DNA of 64,000 nucleotides, taken from Mucor racemosus. Taxonomy: Eukaryota; Mucoromycota; Mucoromycetes; Mucorales; Mucoraceae. The position numbers and the translations under genes are program-made. Of this stretch, positions 10,079 to 22,313 are shown piece after piece. Each line of letters starts with the position of its first letter. Position 1 is the first letter of the stretch. Under the pieces are notes generated by a model. That model was not told where the DNA came from, did not search any database, and saw only the letters and a list, made by a program, of their open reading frames with translations. The stretch spans positions 1-64,000 of the forward strand of contig JAPEHQ010000023.1 of the NCBI GenBank assembly GCA_027405735.1. Direction: 5' to 3'.

Positions 10079-10640
10079 AGTAAGTAAATTTTATTATTAA
10101 AAAATATTAGTATAGCTTAATTTCTCGTAGAGATATGGAGTCTCAAAGTTATTGGTTTTTAGTAGTGAAATACGTGAATACGTGAAATGATCTGAGACAT
10201 TAGCACTAAAAGAACTATACCAACTGCCAGAGTTAGGATATTTCCAAATACCCATTTTGAATTAAAGTGGGACATCTCAGGTACATTGGCATATAATTTT
10301 TTTAAGTGTTATTTAGCGAAAAAAAAAGTAAAGCAGGGATAAAAAGTAAGGCTCAGCTTTCAAGGAAAGAATCTTGGATTTAATATTTAGCGTACGCTAA
10401 TTTTATTTTTCAGCGTACGCTGACCTTCGCCCACCTTCGCCCACCTTCGCCGAGGCGAAGGTATGGATAGTCATTTACATAATACTGGTTACAGGGATGA
10501 AAAGTGAGACACAGTTTTCAAGGAAAAGCAGTGAATTTTACGCGTTTTTGAGTTTTTCGTGAGATATAAAATAAATTTAGGAATAGATAGCATAATGCGA
10601 CCAATTCATGTCTGTTTAGTAGTGTCTAAAGTATATCCTA
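10078..10640 (+). repeat. Dispersed repeat G, copy 1 (interrupted)
   Basis: It shares clear identity with 41775-42085 and 63420-63735, for example GAGATATG-AGTCTCAAAGTT, TTATACCAACTGC and GGTACATTG-CATATAATTTTTT. This copy alone contains an extra ~120 bp (about 10370-10490) bounded by two versions of an AGGGAT-AAAAGT motif. It is non-coding as far as I can see. Confidence 0.8.
10389..10462. repeat. Paired palindromes and CCTTCGCC hairpin
   Basis: The perfect 10-bp palindrome AGCGTACGCT occurs at 10389-10398 and 10412-10421. It is followed by three CCTTCGCC motifs and then the inverted GGCGAAGG. The CCTTCGCC word is the same as in the 36-bp minisatellite, and GCGAAGGTAT also occurs at 9296-9305, just before that array. 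Locally GC-rich in an AT-rich setting. Confidence 0.8.
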
Positions 10641-10832
10641 AAATGTTTAGTATGAGGTTAGTTATAGAAAAGAGAGCGTGCTCCGGTGTTGAAGATTGAA
10701 AACTATGAAAATTCAATTTTTTGAAAATTTAAATATTGCTCGAACAGATACCTACAGAAAAAAAATACAAAATCCATTTTAACGTATGGAGTGTAACTTA
10801 TTTTGAACAGGATTAAGTAGTTGTTGGGCAGG

Positions 10833-11375
10833 ATGTGTAGACGTTTGAAGGAGCGTTCTTTAGTTGATTACATTTTGATTTCTTATAAATCTCAAACAAG
10901 TGATCTAATGGCTCAACGAGACACAAAACAAGACAACGAACTACTCACAGATTTACCTGCAGATGGAAATACTCAAGGTAAGCAACTAGTGTCCAATTGT
11001 ATAAAAGTTACTCAACATCTCTTTGACTAGATATGCTGGCTCACATCAATAGCACAGATAAAATCTGTTTGGTAGCATTGGATTATGCTGGATTGTCCAT
11101 CAACCTGAGAGATTTGCGCCTGTTTCTGAGGTAAGCGGATAATATGAACTCTATGAACGCAGAATATCTCATTAATTGTTTTCTGCAATAGACAACATAA
11201 GAGTATCAAAAAAAAAATCATGATAGACAGCATACCAACCGACAACAACGTTTACATTTATGAAAGTAGCAACCTCCCGAATAAACCTGAAACACTAAAA
11301 AAATTGATTGTAGAAAGAAGTTATCTCAAAGATCAAAGTAAAATATTTATTGTGTTTAAAATTGATAATTTATAA
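10833..11375 (+). CDS. Small three-exon hypothetical protein
   Basis: Exon 1 runs from an ATG at 10833 (or 10907, encoding MAQRDTKQ) to about 10978, exon 2 covers about 11030-11130, and exon 3 runs from 11192 to a TAA at 11373-11375. Introns use GTAAGC...CTAG and GTAAGC...ATAG, and the frame is kept through both. The product has about 120-145 residues and includes ICLVALDYAGLSINLRDLRL and IMIDSIPTDNNVYIYESSN. The beta-strand plus Asp pattern faintly recalls a NYN/PIN-like fold; I do not claim that function. It sits among transposon remnants next to an oppositely oriented fragment. Confidence 0.4.
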
Positions 11376-11403
11376 ATAAAAATCATGGCAAAAGTGTATA
11401 ATG

Positions 11404-11680
11404 TCATGTCTTTCTATCATCTGTCGGTTGATTGTTGACCCTATTTTTTTTAGCGTCTTCCAGAAGAGCAGGATATTGATGATACTTGAAGGGATTAGAG
11501 TAGAGTGTTTTGAGAGAGATTGACATGGGCATTGTTGAATCGTCTGAATAACAGATTGCGATATTATCGATGTCGTCAATCAACTTTGATAGCTTCAAGA
11601 CGTTCGTTTCATTATATGTTTCGCAGTAAAACACACATATAGCTTGTTCTCTAGTGATGGTAGCTATGACGATACAGCTT
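11404..11680 (-). pseudogene. Orphan 3' exon, unknown protein
   Basis: On the minus strand, after an acceptor-like TTTTTTTCTCCAAG, the frame reads CIVIATITREQAICVFYCET and continues to PTDDRKT and a stop at 11404-11406. Composition looks coding (about 90 residues), but no in-frame start or convincing 5' exon could be joined. The family is not recognised. It is convergent with the small gene at 10833-11375, with under 30 bp between the two stops. Confidence 0.35.
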
Positions 11681-11689
11681 GGAGAAAAA

Positions 11690-12150
11690 AAAATGATAAT
11701 GAAAAGCTGTAGTGTAAATCAAACCTATTTCTAAACCAGAACTCACATGAAGCAGGTGGTAGACAATCTACATGATGTGGCTACTTTTATAGGGTTGGAA
11801 TATTGACTAGTTCAAATTATTGATTTCAACAAGATGAGGTTTATCATTTTTGCACTTGTAGCATATGGTGTAAAAGCGGACTCCAGCGCGGAGTGAAGAG
11901 TACTCTCTTCCATGCATAGTGTATTTTGTTGCGTTTGTTATGTTGAATAGTAGCTGGCGAGTAACTCTGGTTTATCTGAAGGATGAGAGGATGGGTTGTT
12001 CTAATCGATAATAAAAGAAAATGTGGTGTGTAGCTCCTAAAAACTGGCTATGGACATTCATGTCACTTGAGCAAGCAAGGTGATGGCAATCAGTAAGTGC
12101 TGTTTTGCGATAGAATTCTGCCACAGAGATCTTTTTCATCCTTTAAAAAA
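11690..12150. other. Spacer, no gene seen
   Basis: Contains scattered short open frames and a TATAAAAG motif on the minus strand at about 11787-11794, which could serve the orphan exon at 11404-11680. Nothing else is supported. Confidence 0.4.
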
Positions 12151-12478
12151 TGAATTTCTTTCACAAAGATGGTAGAGGCAAAATTGTTGATGAATCCGGA
12201 AAAGAGGCGCCTGCTTTCATTGTAGATTCATCATTTCATAGTCCAAAAACTTGTCGATCCGGTCGTCATTGAATGAGGCTATATATCTGTGTACCTTCCA
12301 CCCCACTCCCTATTCCCCTGAAGTCAATTCCACTGAAATTTTTTCGAAAATTTTGAAGGATAGAGCAAGAAAACCCCAATTGACAGCTGCAGAAACTCTT
12401 AATTCAAGGGTCATTGAAGAAGGTAAAGATGTTCCTGTTGAACATTTACAAAACTTGCTTCTCAAAATGCTTAAATAA
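12150..12478 (+). pseudogene. Tc1/mariner transposase, C-terminal remnant
   Basis: The plus strand encodes FHKDGRGKIVDES, then FIVDSSFH (the second catalytic Asp of a DDE transposase) with a stop shortly after. It resumes as FHPTPYSPEVNSTEIFSK, which matches the usual PPYSPELNPIE block carrying the catalytic Glu, and ends VPVEHLQNLLLKMLK at 12476-12478. The Glu block reads VNSTEIF, so the Glu is kept while Asn-Pro-Ile is altered. The N-terminal two thirds are missing and frames are broken. A Tc1-family pseudogene. Confidence 0.75.
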
Positions 12479-12668
12479 AAAACCTCTGTAGTCAATTTGA
12501 CCAGAAGCTGGTCAATTTATTTCTAAATAGTGGATAAAATATTTCAAAAAGTTGGTCAAATTGATTTCAAACATCTGAACAAATTAGCTTCATTTTTCTG
12601 GTCAGTTTAAATTCAAAAGGTGAGCCGAGTTTCCAAAAAGTCGGTAAATTGAGGGTGGAAGCACTGTA
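12479..12668 (+). repeat. Right terminal region of the Tc1/mariner remnant
   Basis: Downstream of the transposase remnant are diverged repeats of a GGTCAATTT/GGTCAAATTGA motif. The segment ends with the sequence whose complement is TACAGTGCTTCCACCCTC, that is TA plus a CAGTG terminus typical of Tc1 elements. No matching left terminus was found, so the element is 5' truncated. Confidence 0.55.
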
Positions 12669-12811
12669 TAGCTACTGGCAACTTTGTCCCTGAGTCTCTA
12701 TAGTAGATTCAGATATCAGAAATTGGGACTGCAAATGCGCGTGGCTGAAAATATCAATGGTGTAACTGCTCATGCGAACTCTTTAGTGAATTTACATTAA
12801 CAATAAGCAAC

Positions 12812-15675
12812 ATGATGGACCCAGAGTCATTTGGATTTCCATTCGAGCCTTATTCTATACAAAAAGACTTTATGAAGGAGCTCTATAAAGTTTTATCAGA
12901 TGGGAAAATTGGTATTTTTGAGAGTCCCACTGGCACAGTAAGATTCTTTTACATAAAATAACGTTGGTTCAAATTACTGATACATGTTTGACAGGGTAAA
13001 TCACTAAGCTTAATTTGCGGATCATTGAAATGGTTAAAAGATTGCGATGAAAAAGGACCAGAAACTTTAGAATCAACAGTTCAGCCGAAAGGTGAGCTAA
13101 TATTTGTTATAAATGTTGATAAAACCACACGATTAATAATGCATACCATTAGCAAATCAACCCGACTGGATTACAGCTTTACAAGGTCAATCGACTAGCA
13201 ATAAAAAGCGATTAGAATTAGAAAAGAAAAAAGCAGAGCTTAGAAAGCGCATTGATCGTGTTCGAGATATTGAACAAAGACAAAGCATGTTCGAATTAGC
13301 AACCAAAGAAAGAACTAAAAAGAGAATCAAATCCGAAAAAGCCAAACCAGAGGACAACGATGATGAATTTCTAATAGATGATTACGAAAGTGATGACGAG
13401 CAAAAGGCTAGTAAAAAAGTAGATACCAAAAGCAATTTATCCAGAGAAGTACAAGACTTGTTGGCAAAGTAAGATGAATGCGTAAAATTCGTTATATATT
13501 GTATACACTAAATTTTCTAAAGATTTGACTCCAAGATAAAGCCTTCAATATCATACGATGACGATGATGATAATGATGAAACTGTATTAGAAGAAGAAGT
13601 AAAGATATATTATGCTTCTAGAACCCATTCTCAACTTTCACAATTTGTACATGAAGTGAGCAAGACAATTTACGCTAAAGACATTTACGAAGTTTCACTT
13701 GCCTCAAGAAAGAATTTATGCATAAATACCGATGTAAATAAGCTTGGGAATGTAAACAAGGTCAATGAAGCGTGTTTAGATTTACAGAAAAAAGGATCAA
13801 AGAAAGGACCCTGTAAATATTTACCAGCAGGAGATAATACACCTAAATGGAATGAATTTCGTGATCACGCATTAGCAAAAGTGAGGGATATAGAAGATTT
13901 AGTAACAGTGGGAGAGACTCTATCCACCTGTCCATATTATGGATCAAGAAATACAGTTAAATCAGCAAGACTAATTGTATTACCTTATCAACATTTACTA
14001 CATGCCAGCACAAGAGAATCTCTGGGAATTTCATTAAAAAACAATATTGTTATCATTGATGAAGCACATAATTTAATGGAAACCATGACATCTATATACA
14101 CAGTATCGTTGTCTTTGAGTCAAATACAATTGGCCTGGAATCAACTCAATTTATATATTCAAAAATACAGGTTAAGGCTATTAGGTAAAAACGTGGTTTA
14201 CATTAAACAAATTTTGAGCATTATCAAGATTTTGATACGACATTTGACTCCAAAAGAAGAATCACAACGTAAAGATTCTGTTATGCGAGTTAATGATTTT
14301 CTACATATTTCATCTATTGATCACATCAACATGTTCAAGATCCAAAATTATCTACAGGTTAGTAGCCTTGCTCGTAAATTGAATGGGTTTATCGATAAAG
14401 CTAGAGAAAAGGAGGAGGAAGAAAGACAAAAAGAGCAGTTAAAGAATCCAAAAGCACCCATTTCTCAGCCTTCACCATCATTAACTTCTTCAACATTGAC
14501 ATTGACTCAAATAGAGAGTTTTTTAATGGCTCTAACGAATCCAGATAAAGATGGTCGTATAGTAACAAGCTTTGGAAATGTGGAAAATCCGGGTGTCACT
14601 CTTAAATATATGTTATTAAACCCTGCAGATGCATTCAAACCAATTGTAGAAGAAGCTAAAAGCATTATTCTAGCTGGTGGTACTATGGAGCCTGTATGTT
14701 GATAACGTTGTTTGTTTTAAATGTAGATCTAACGCAAATTTCTCAATAGATTTCTGATTTTTTGAACCATTTATTCCCATCTGTGCCTGAAACCAATATT
14801 ATTCATTTTTCATGTGGACATATTATACCCCCAAAAAATCTTGCAACAATAACATTAGATCAAGGACCATCAGGACAGCCGTTGATATTCAATTATGAGA
14901 GTAGACAAGATTTGAAACTGGTAAGATATACACACAAAAAGGCATTTATTTATCAATTAATCAAAAGCAATTAGATGGATGAAGTGGGAAGTTCGATTGC
15001 TAATCTATGTAATGTAATTCCAGATGGTATCGTTTGCTTTTTTCCCAGTTTCACATACCTAGATCAAGTTTATAAACGATGGGCTACAGCAGATAATGGG
15101 AACATACTAAAGCGAATTGAAAGGAAAAAGAAGATTTTCAAGGAACCTAGAGAGAGCAACCAAGTGGAGACTACATTACGAGATTATGCTTTACAAATTG
15201 GTACACCAGATAAAAACATGGGTGCATTATTATTGTGTGTTGTGAATGGTAAAATGTCTGAAGGTATAAATTTCTCTGATAGTTTAGGAAGAGGAGTTAT
15301 CATGATTGGGTTGCCATTTGCTAATAAAGGATCTGTTGAATTGGTTGAAAAAATGAAATATGCTCAACAATACTCGGTAAATATGACATTTTATACATTA
15401 AATTTAATTACCAACAACTATTATAGAAAGGAAATAGCAATGCAGGCACTGAATATTATGAAAATCTTTGTATGCGTGGTGTGAATCAATCAATTGGTCG
15501 TGCAATTCGTCATCAAGGTGATTATGCCACAATTATTTTACTGGATAAAAGATATGCCACACCTCGTATTGGTAAAAAGCTGCCTAAATGGATAGGTGAA
15601 CATGTAGAACATGTAGATAAATTTGGGTTGATTATGGGTAAAACATCAAAGTTTTTCAAGGAAAAGAAGGTGTGA
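12812..15675 (+). CDS. CHL1: ATP-dependent DNA helicase CHL1/DDX11 (XPD-family, Fe-S)
   Basis: Exons 12812-12937, 12995-13091, 13153-13468, 13523-14693, 14750-14920, 14975-15376 and 15427-15675; all joins are in frame. The family unwinds DNA 5'-3' and supports sister-chromatid cohesion and replication fork passage in the nucleus. Order of motifs: Q-like N-terminus FPFEPYSIQ, Walker A ESPTGTGKSLS (split by intron 1), motif Ia YYASRTHSQL, the four-Cys Fe-S region (the Cys of NLCIN, EACLD, GPCKY and STCPY), DEAH box IVIIDEAHNL, motif GGTMEP, FSCGHIIPP, VCFFPS, GKMSEGINFSD and the arginine-finger motif QSIGRAIRHQ. The C-terminus ends KFFKEKKV. The insert around residue 100-180 is charged and low-complexity, as in DDX11 orthologues. 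Assignment to CHL1 rather than XPD or FANCJ rests on the FSCGHIIPP and LCMRGVNQSIGRAIRH blocks. Confidence 0.95.
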
Positions 15676-16075
15676 AATGATATTTCTTTTATAAAATAAA
15701 ATAAGTCTTAAATAAGAGATAATTTTTTTTTTTCAAGCCCACTTACTGCTTCTTTCTTCATATGGATGTAGAGCTTTTAGCATGTGCTCTTAAATACAAG
15801 ACATTTAAAGTTTGTGCAAGTTTGTCTCTGTATTCCTGGCTAGGATCTAATCGGATTAGATGTTAACATTTGAAAAAGATGCTGCTCTCCTGGAAGTAAA
15901 TGAAAAGATGAGCTTCAGACAATGCCCAAAAAACATTAGAAAATTCTAGTCTTATGAATATTTTGCAATAATGTTTCAGGAAGAAAATATCTTGATAGTA
16001 CTTGATTGAAAGGTATATTGTATTGGGACGAAAGAGGTGATTAACTATCATCTATTGTGAACCTTTTTGAGTTGG
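15676..16075. other. Spacer downstream of CHL1
   Basis: Contains AATAAAATAAG close to the CHL1 stop (about 15693-15704), a possible polyadenylation signal, and otherwise AT-rich DNA without a supported gene. Confidence 0.5.
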
Positions 16076-17385
16076 TTAGCGGACCTTGAATCCCATAATT
16101 TTGAAATGATTTATTCTTAAACATTTCGACATCAACCTTTAAAAAAAAAAAACATTTCGACATCAAAAAATTGTTTTTCGATATTTCGATAGGTAAAAAA
16201 GTATTTGAATTGCTTTGGGATTCTAATCTTTTTCGTAAATATTGTGATGCTCTATCTAATGATACTAATACTACTGGCATCAAATGTTTCTGTAAAACGT
16301 TATCTGGTAAAAACCTAAAAATGGTTTTAGACGCAAAAGTCTATTTTTAAAATAAGTAACACTCAATCTAGTGCTTGAAAACAAAGGATATGGTCTTTAT
16401 AAGCATTTTGTGTTATAACGTACCTTAGTAAAAAATGCTGATTTTGGGGAGAAAAATTGCATTAACTGATTTTCTTAATTTTCCATGAGGTATCCCTCAT
16501 GAAAAACTGACTGAAATCATCAATTTTTTTATGATCCTGAAAACGCCCAAAAACGACATAGGCTCATTGATAGATGCTTCTGCAATTCATTGGAACTTAT
16601 TATGAGCGATTTTGAGCTACTTTTTGTGTTATAATTGGCAAAAACGTTTAAGCTCAAAAATCGACATTGCTTGTAAAACAAGGCGTTTAAGTCTAAATTT
16701 ATTGAAATTAAAATAAAAAAAAAAATTTGGCAGGTGTTTTCTACATTTTGTAGAGTATTGCCGGCAAAACAGATTATTTTAATATTGAATTTAAGACTGA
16801 AAAAAATCTTTAATTTGAATTTTTGCATGTTTGCATTAGTTATTGCACTTTTATTTCATAATCAGATTGTAAATTAACATGAAATATTCAACTCATCAGG
16901 AAATGTATACCCTTATTAGATAATAGATTAAGAGTAATACATAGTGCATCAAACATTTGGAATATCAATAAAGTTTGACATAGGTTTCTGGCAAGCAAAA
17001 AAATAACAAACTTTTCAAAGGTATTTCTGACAGATTCATTTAATACATTAATGAAGGTGAAGCTGTTGTCTACAGTTTATTGAGAAGTGCAGATTAATTC
17101 AATGCAAGATTCATATCGTACATAGATAAACAATTTGATGCACCTCTGTGCTATTACCCACCAAAAAATAATAATGCGCGGTTGTTTGGCATTTGATTGA
17201 ATAGGGACCTCAAAAATGTTTAACGTATATATAGCAAAATGTATTTTACTATAAATATTTTTATTGTTTATAAAATATGCATATCTCGCCTATGTATATT
17301 TGAAGCGACTAATACTAAATTCCAACATTGTACTGCGACTCAATTTTATCTTTCTATGGAACTTGGGATGTGTGCATAAATCAAC
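16076..17385 (+). repeat. Dispersed repeat A, copy 1
   Basis: The copy begins TAGCGG-CCTTGAATCCCATAA and is almost collinear with 23478-24425. Shared landmarks are the AATGATTTATT-TAAACATTTCGACATC block, GTTATAACGTACCTTAG, CCATGAGGTATCCCTCATG, TATTGCCGGCAAAACAG and CTATGGAACTT-GGATGTG. Compared with copy 2 it has about 330 extra bp at about 16975-17300. Minus-strand fragments such as MMPVVLVSLDRASQYLRK are present in both copies but do not form a gene; the source family is not recognised. Confidence 0.85.
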
Positions 17386-17616
17386 TTGAATGGTCTCAAA
17401 TTGCTTTGAATTTTATTTGATAAAAAATGGCTAATTGATGAATAGCAAGTGATTCAAAGGTAATTTTTGTAGTATATTTAAACTACAATGAGTAAGACTT
17501 AATAATGTGTTTAACCTATTAGAAACTAAACAAAGGATTACGATAGTATATAAGGCATTTAAAAGCATGAAAGACTTCTTTATATAAATTATAAATCTTA
17601 ATCATTATAGAAAAAC

Positions 17617-20600
17617 TTAAAGCTTGATGACAAGTCTTTTTAATGGATATCTACGTCTAGTCCATTGTCTTATAGGACCCAAGATAACAAATCTCTCCCA
17701 TATATGAACAACAAGCATATTTCCAATCGAGTAAGTCCAAAGTTGATATCTAAATGATTTCGGTAAAACATTATGACCAAGTGGATTATTGTATGGCTCG
17801 ATATAAAAGGTAGGTCTTTCGTAGCCAAGCGATACCAAAACGTCAGGATTACCACAATTCAATCGCATTAAGCAGCCAAATCTGTTTGGATCTAAGAAAT
17901 ACATAGAAGCATCAATATACCATTAAACCTCATTCTTCTTATTACAAATTACCTGCCAACTCCCAATAACTAACAATAATAATGAATACTGCCCAAACAA
18001 TCATTAAAAAGTAGTTACGGTACCACCTTTGTCTAAAGATATATCCATAATTAAAAACCATAGCACAATTTACAAACTGGAACAAAGCCATAAATGTCAA
18101 AACATCCGCTTCAAAGCTATCACCAAGTAACCACCATTTAGATGCATCTGTGGCTCTTGCATCCCATTCACGACATCTAAAGAAATCATCTCTTGTGTAC
18201 AACCAAATAAAAGAGCCTATTAAAAACCAAACATTGATCCAAAGTTGACCCAACACAGACAGCAATACTTCAGGCCCTAAAATACGAGCAGTAGGTCGAT
18301 GGTTTGAAAGTTTTTTAGCCGCACCAGCTTGAGTAACAGCAAATGCACAAAATACAGTAATAAAAGCATCAATCAAGATGAAATTCCATTGAGAAAATGA
18401 CATGGTGTAATAAAATGTGCAGAATTTAACAGTTGCCATAGTTTCACCATACATGATAAGATATTTATAACTTGCAAATGAAGTTGCAAGAGCTGAGCGA
18501 CCTTGAATCAACAGATCAACACAAGCTTGAACAGATCTATTGGGTGTACTAAATGGAGATACAACCGATGCTTCTGCTTCAGACATGGCAATACCCACAT
18601 GAGCAGCTCTCAAAGCACCACAATCATTGCCACCATCACCACACATTGCAGTAATTGCTCTTTCCATTAAAAGTTCTACACACTGCATTTTATCAACTGG
18701 TGTCATTCTAGCAAAAATACGGGTAGAAAACAAATAATCACGCATTGTACCATTGGATACTAGTAAACGAAAAGCTCTACCAGTAATAGCTAATTCACTT
18801 CCACTTGCAATAGCGGCTTCAATATGTTGAATCGGCTTTCCTGTATCAGAATCTGTCCATACTAATTCATCGTTATTATACTTCTCAGAAATAACATCTC
18901 CCACAACAACAGTTTTGTTGGGTGGAACAAGGTTACATTGCTGACCAATAAAGACACCTGTCAAAGCATTGTCACCAGTAATCATTACAACTCGAACATC
19001 ACCTTGTTTGATTTGCTGTATAGCATCTGCAGTGTCTTCTTTCAACAGGTTTTTGAAAAGAACCAGGCCAATAAACTCCAAGTCTGATTCCAATTGATCT
19101 CGAGAACAGTTTGTAGCAAGTTGATTCTCTTCTTCTTCAGATAGAATCCCAAGGTCTCTATGAGCCATACCAAGCACATAACATCCAACTCTTGCGTTTT
19201 GTGATGTGATTTCATCAAAGTTTTTTGGTAAACCTCTTGTAGAAACATTAGCAATTCTTTCAAATGAACCTTTGCAAAATATATGAACATGGCCTGTTGC
19301 CATATCTTTTACAGCAATTGACATGGATGCTCGAGCATGTTGAAATTCGAAACGCTGAAGCACTTTTAATGTTGATAAATTCTGATTCTTTGCTGGTATA
19401 ATCATATCATGACCTGCTTCGTCATTTGCTAAAAAAGCACAAGTAGCTTGGAACATGACTAAATCAACAGGGTTTCCAACGTAATCTCCATTCAGCATTG
19501 TAACAGAATGGCATGACGATAATCCCATTTGCAGTAATCGATTATTGTAATTCTGTAATGAATCAGTTTCATCATCAGTACAAGATAAATTATTAAATGT
19601 CGAATACAAATCATCAAATGTACCATCATTTGCTGGATATACTCCGTAATATTCCAATCCTTCCTTTGTTAATGTACCTGTCTTGTCAAAACAAAAGACT
19701 TGTACTTTACCAGCCATCAGAATTCTTGGGAAATCTACACAGAATACACCTTTCTTTTTTAATCTTCCGGCGGCTACTGATTGACCAACTACCAAGATAG
19801 CTATTTATTTTATCCATGTAAGCAAATAGAAGCATGTTATGGTATTAGGTGCAATTACCTGGAAGTAATGGGTTCATTACTTGAGCTGCACAAATAGTGC
19901 CGTAAAACCAGGCTGTCATTCCGGTTCCACCTAGCCACCAAGCACCAAACCCAAGCAAAACTAATGCCCATAGTAATAATAGAAAAAATACTAATTTGAG
20001 TTGCTCATTAAAGATGAATGAAACAGGTTGAGGGAACAAGATTCTTTGCACAAGCTTCCCTTTATCAGTGTCTGTACGAGTCTTTAATACAAGTGCAATG
20101 GCATCAGAAGTACTTTGCTTGATTGTGGTACCAGAAAATAAACTGTTGGTCTTTCCAGCAGAGGACTGACAATCAAAGTCTGTACAAATGGCGCCACCAT
20201 CTACTTCACGTAGAGGGAACTTTCTAATAGGTAAAGGCTCACCTAGATATGATTCAGTTTTCTATCAATGCCAATACATAATTTGTCATAGTTTACCTGT
20301 CAGTGAACTTTCATCTACAACAATATCACCACATAAAATAACAGCATCTACAGGGACAATTTGACTAGTTTCTACTTTGATAATGTCACCAGGAACTAAA
20401 TCAGCAGTAGATACATCTGACCATATATTGTTGCGTAAAGCTCGACATGTATCTACATGCTCTGCCATTTTCTTTACTCTTTTTTCTGATTTTAATCGAA
20501 CAATAACCTTGATTAAAGCAGCTAGTAAAATAACACCAGTATCTGATATACCAATTTGCCAATACGCCAAGTAGAAATAGCACCACAGAATTTGTAATTG

Positions 20601-22313
20601 GTAAATGTAAAAGAATCCTGTCAGTTCTTCCCAAAGAGCTTGAAAAAAGCTTCGAACCTTGACTTCAATAAAATTTGAGCCTAGTGCTTGTAAACGAACC
20701 TGAGTTGTATCAGAATCAAGGCCTTGATTCATATTTATCAAATCTTGTGGCTTCATACTAAAGAATTTCTTGATATCTACAGGCTCAAATACTTGCTTAA
20801 TTTCATCAAAATGGTATCGTGTTGATTGGAACTCAAAATAGCGCTGCCCGTTAGATTTTATAACAGGTACAGTTGTAGTCAATGTGTCAAAACCAAGTAA
20901 TTGTCTTGCCATGTTTTCAAATTTCAAAAGAGCTGGCATAATTATGCTATTTGTGCTTTCACTTTTCATTTGAATCACTCGCCGAGGTTTTCTGATTTGT
21001 ATAAAATCAGCTTTTTCAAACGTTGTTTCGATTCTAAAATAGTTTTTGATCTTGGTTCTTGAAATATTGATAAATAGATACCAACTTGTTGAAAGAAACC
21101 ATGCGACACAAAATGCTTTACTTGACAAATCATACGAATTATAGAATAATCCAAATGGTGTATCTTTGACGACCTTGAAATAAAATTTCTTTAGTGATAA
21201 AGCATTCAAATCTATTGATTTTGGACCTACATAGCCATAATAATCTAATGACAATAGCAAAAGGATAACGATCCAAAATAATGATATGATGCCCATGTAA
21301 ATTATCATCATATTCCCAATTCTATTTCGCTTAAATCCTCTTTGCTTCAATTCATCGTCATTGGTTTCTTCTCTAATACTACTATCGACTTCAACTTGCT
21401 CTGAAAAGTATTTTTCACTAGTATCTTTGTCCTCATAATGTATGATCTCTTTATTACTCGATGGGCTACTATTAAATTTAACTGGATGTGGTCTCCTATT
21501 CATATCAACATCATCATTAATATTGATTCCCTTCATTTTCTATATATACGCAAGTTATTATTCCGATTCTTTCAATGCCAGTATTCGAATTACATACCCT
21601 TTCTTTGGTATATTTGTAGAATACCCATAATCCCCACAATGGAAAAAAGGCTAGATAAACTGACAGATATATGATTACTGTTACAGCTAATAACAAAATT
21701 TGGGTTAATAGCGTTATGCATATTCAAACATTCGATCAATACCTCGGATAGGGAAGTTCATTCCCTGAGGTGCATCACAAACGTTCCAGATCAAGTCTCC
21801 ACTATCAACTCGATGTGAAGAAAGACTTGCCCATGTGTTTTTAACAGTTGTTGATATCTCCATGCCAGCTGAACATGCTTCATATTGTTGCATAGTGAGA
21901 TTCTTGGGATCATAATTTGGTATATCAACGTAAAATGCGTTGCTTCTACAAGCCTTTAAGACAACCCCTGGCTGTGAAGGGCATGAACAAATAGAAGAGG
22001 CTTCATCAGAGCAATTATTACTGCAGGATCCATCAGGGCATAAGCTTAACCCATTTGGGCATGAATTAGGACCAAATTGAGTTGGACATGATTTTTGATC
22101 TATGACGCATAAGACTGGACAAAGTACATTTGGCCTTGTAACAGCAGGACATGTTGTACCATTGTTAAAATTCCCGTTAACTAAATGTATAAATAAATAA
22201 GTAGATTGATAAATTAATAATTCAATAAAGAATCACAAACCTGTATGAAATTTTGGTATTGCATACGCCTGTTGCAGAATAAATAAAACACTAACGAGTA
22301 TTGATTTTTTCAT
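17617..22313 (-). CDS. P5-type cation-transporting P-type ATPase with secretory Cys-rich N-terminus
   Basis: Exons on the minus strand 22313-22241, 22180-21743, 21686-21598, 21539-20297, 20242-19859, 19800-17953 and 17891-17617 total 4350 nt, giving a 1449-aa protein in unbroken frame. It starts with a signal-like MKKSILVSVLFILQQAYA, then about 150 residues with some 18 Cys, a membrane segment (VTVIIYLSVYLAFFPLWGLW) and the ATPase core. Core motifs: DESSLTGE (actuator), DKTGTLT with catalytic Asp, MITGDNALT, MCGDGGNDCGAL and SEAEASVVSPF; the last two are characteristic of P5 pumps. The M4 motif reads NPLLPAI rather than PPALP (P5B) or PPELP (P5A). P5 pumps act in ER, vacuole or lysosome membranes; P5B members such as Ypk9/ATP13A2 handle polyamines. 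Substrate here is not deducible. The gene lies between two direct copies of repeat A. Confidence 0.92.

Noticed and set aside
16041..16283. Gene from the MMPVVLVSLDRASQYLRK frame in repeat A
   Set aside because: The two copies differ by amino-acid-changing and frame-breaking differences and are surrounded by non-coding sequence. Treated as a decayed element exon.
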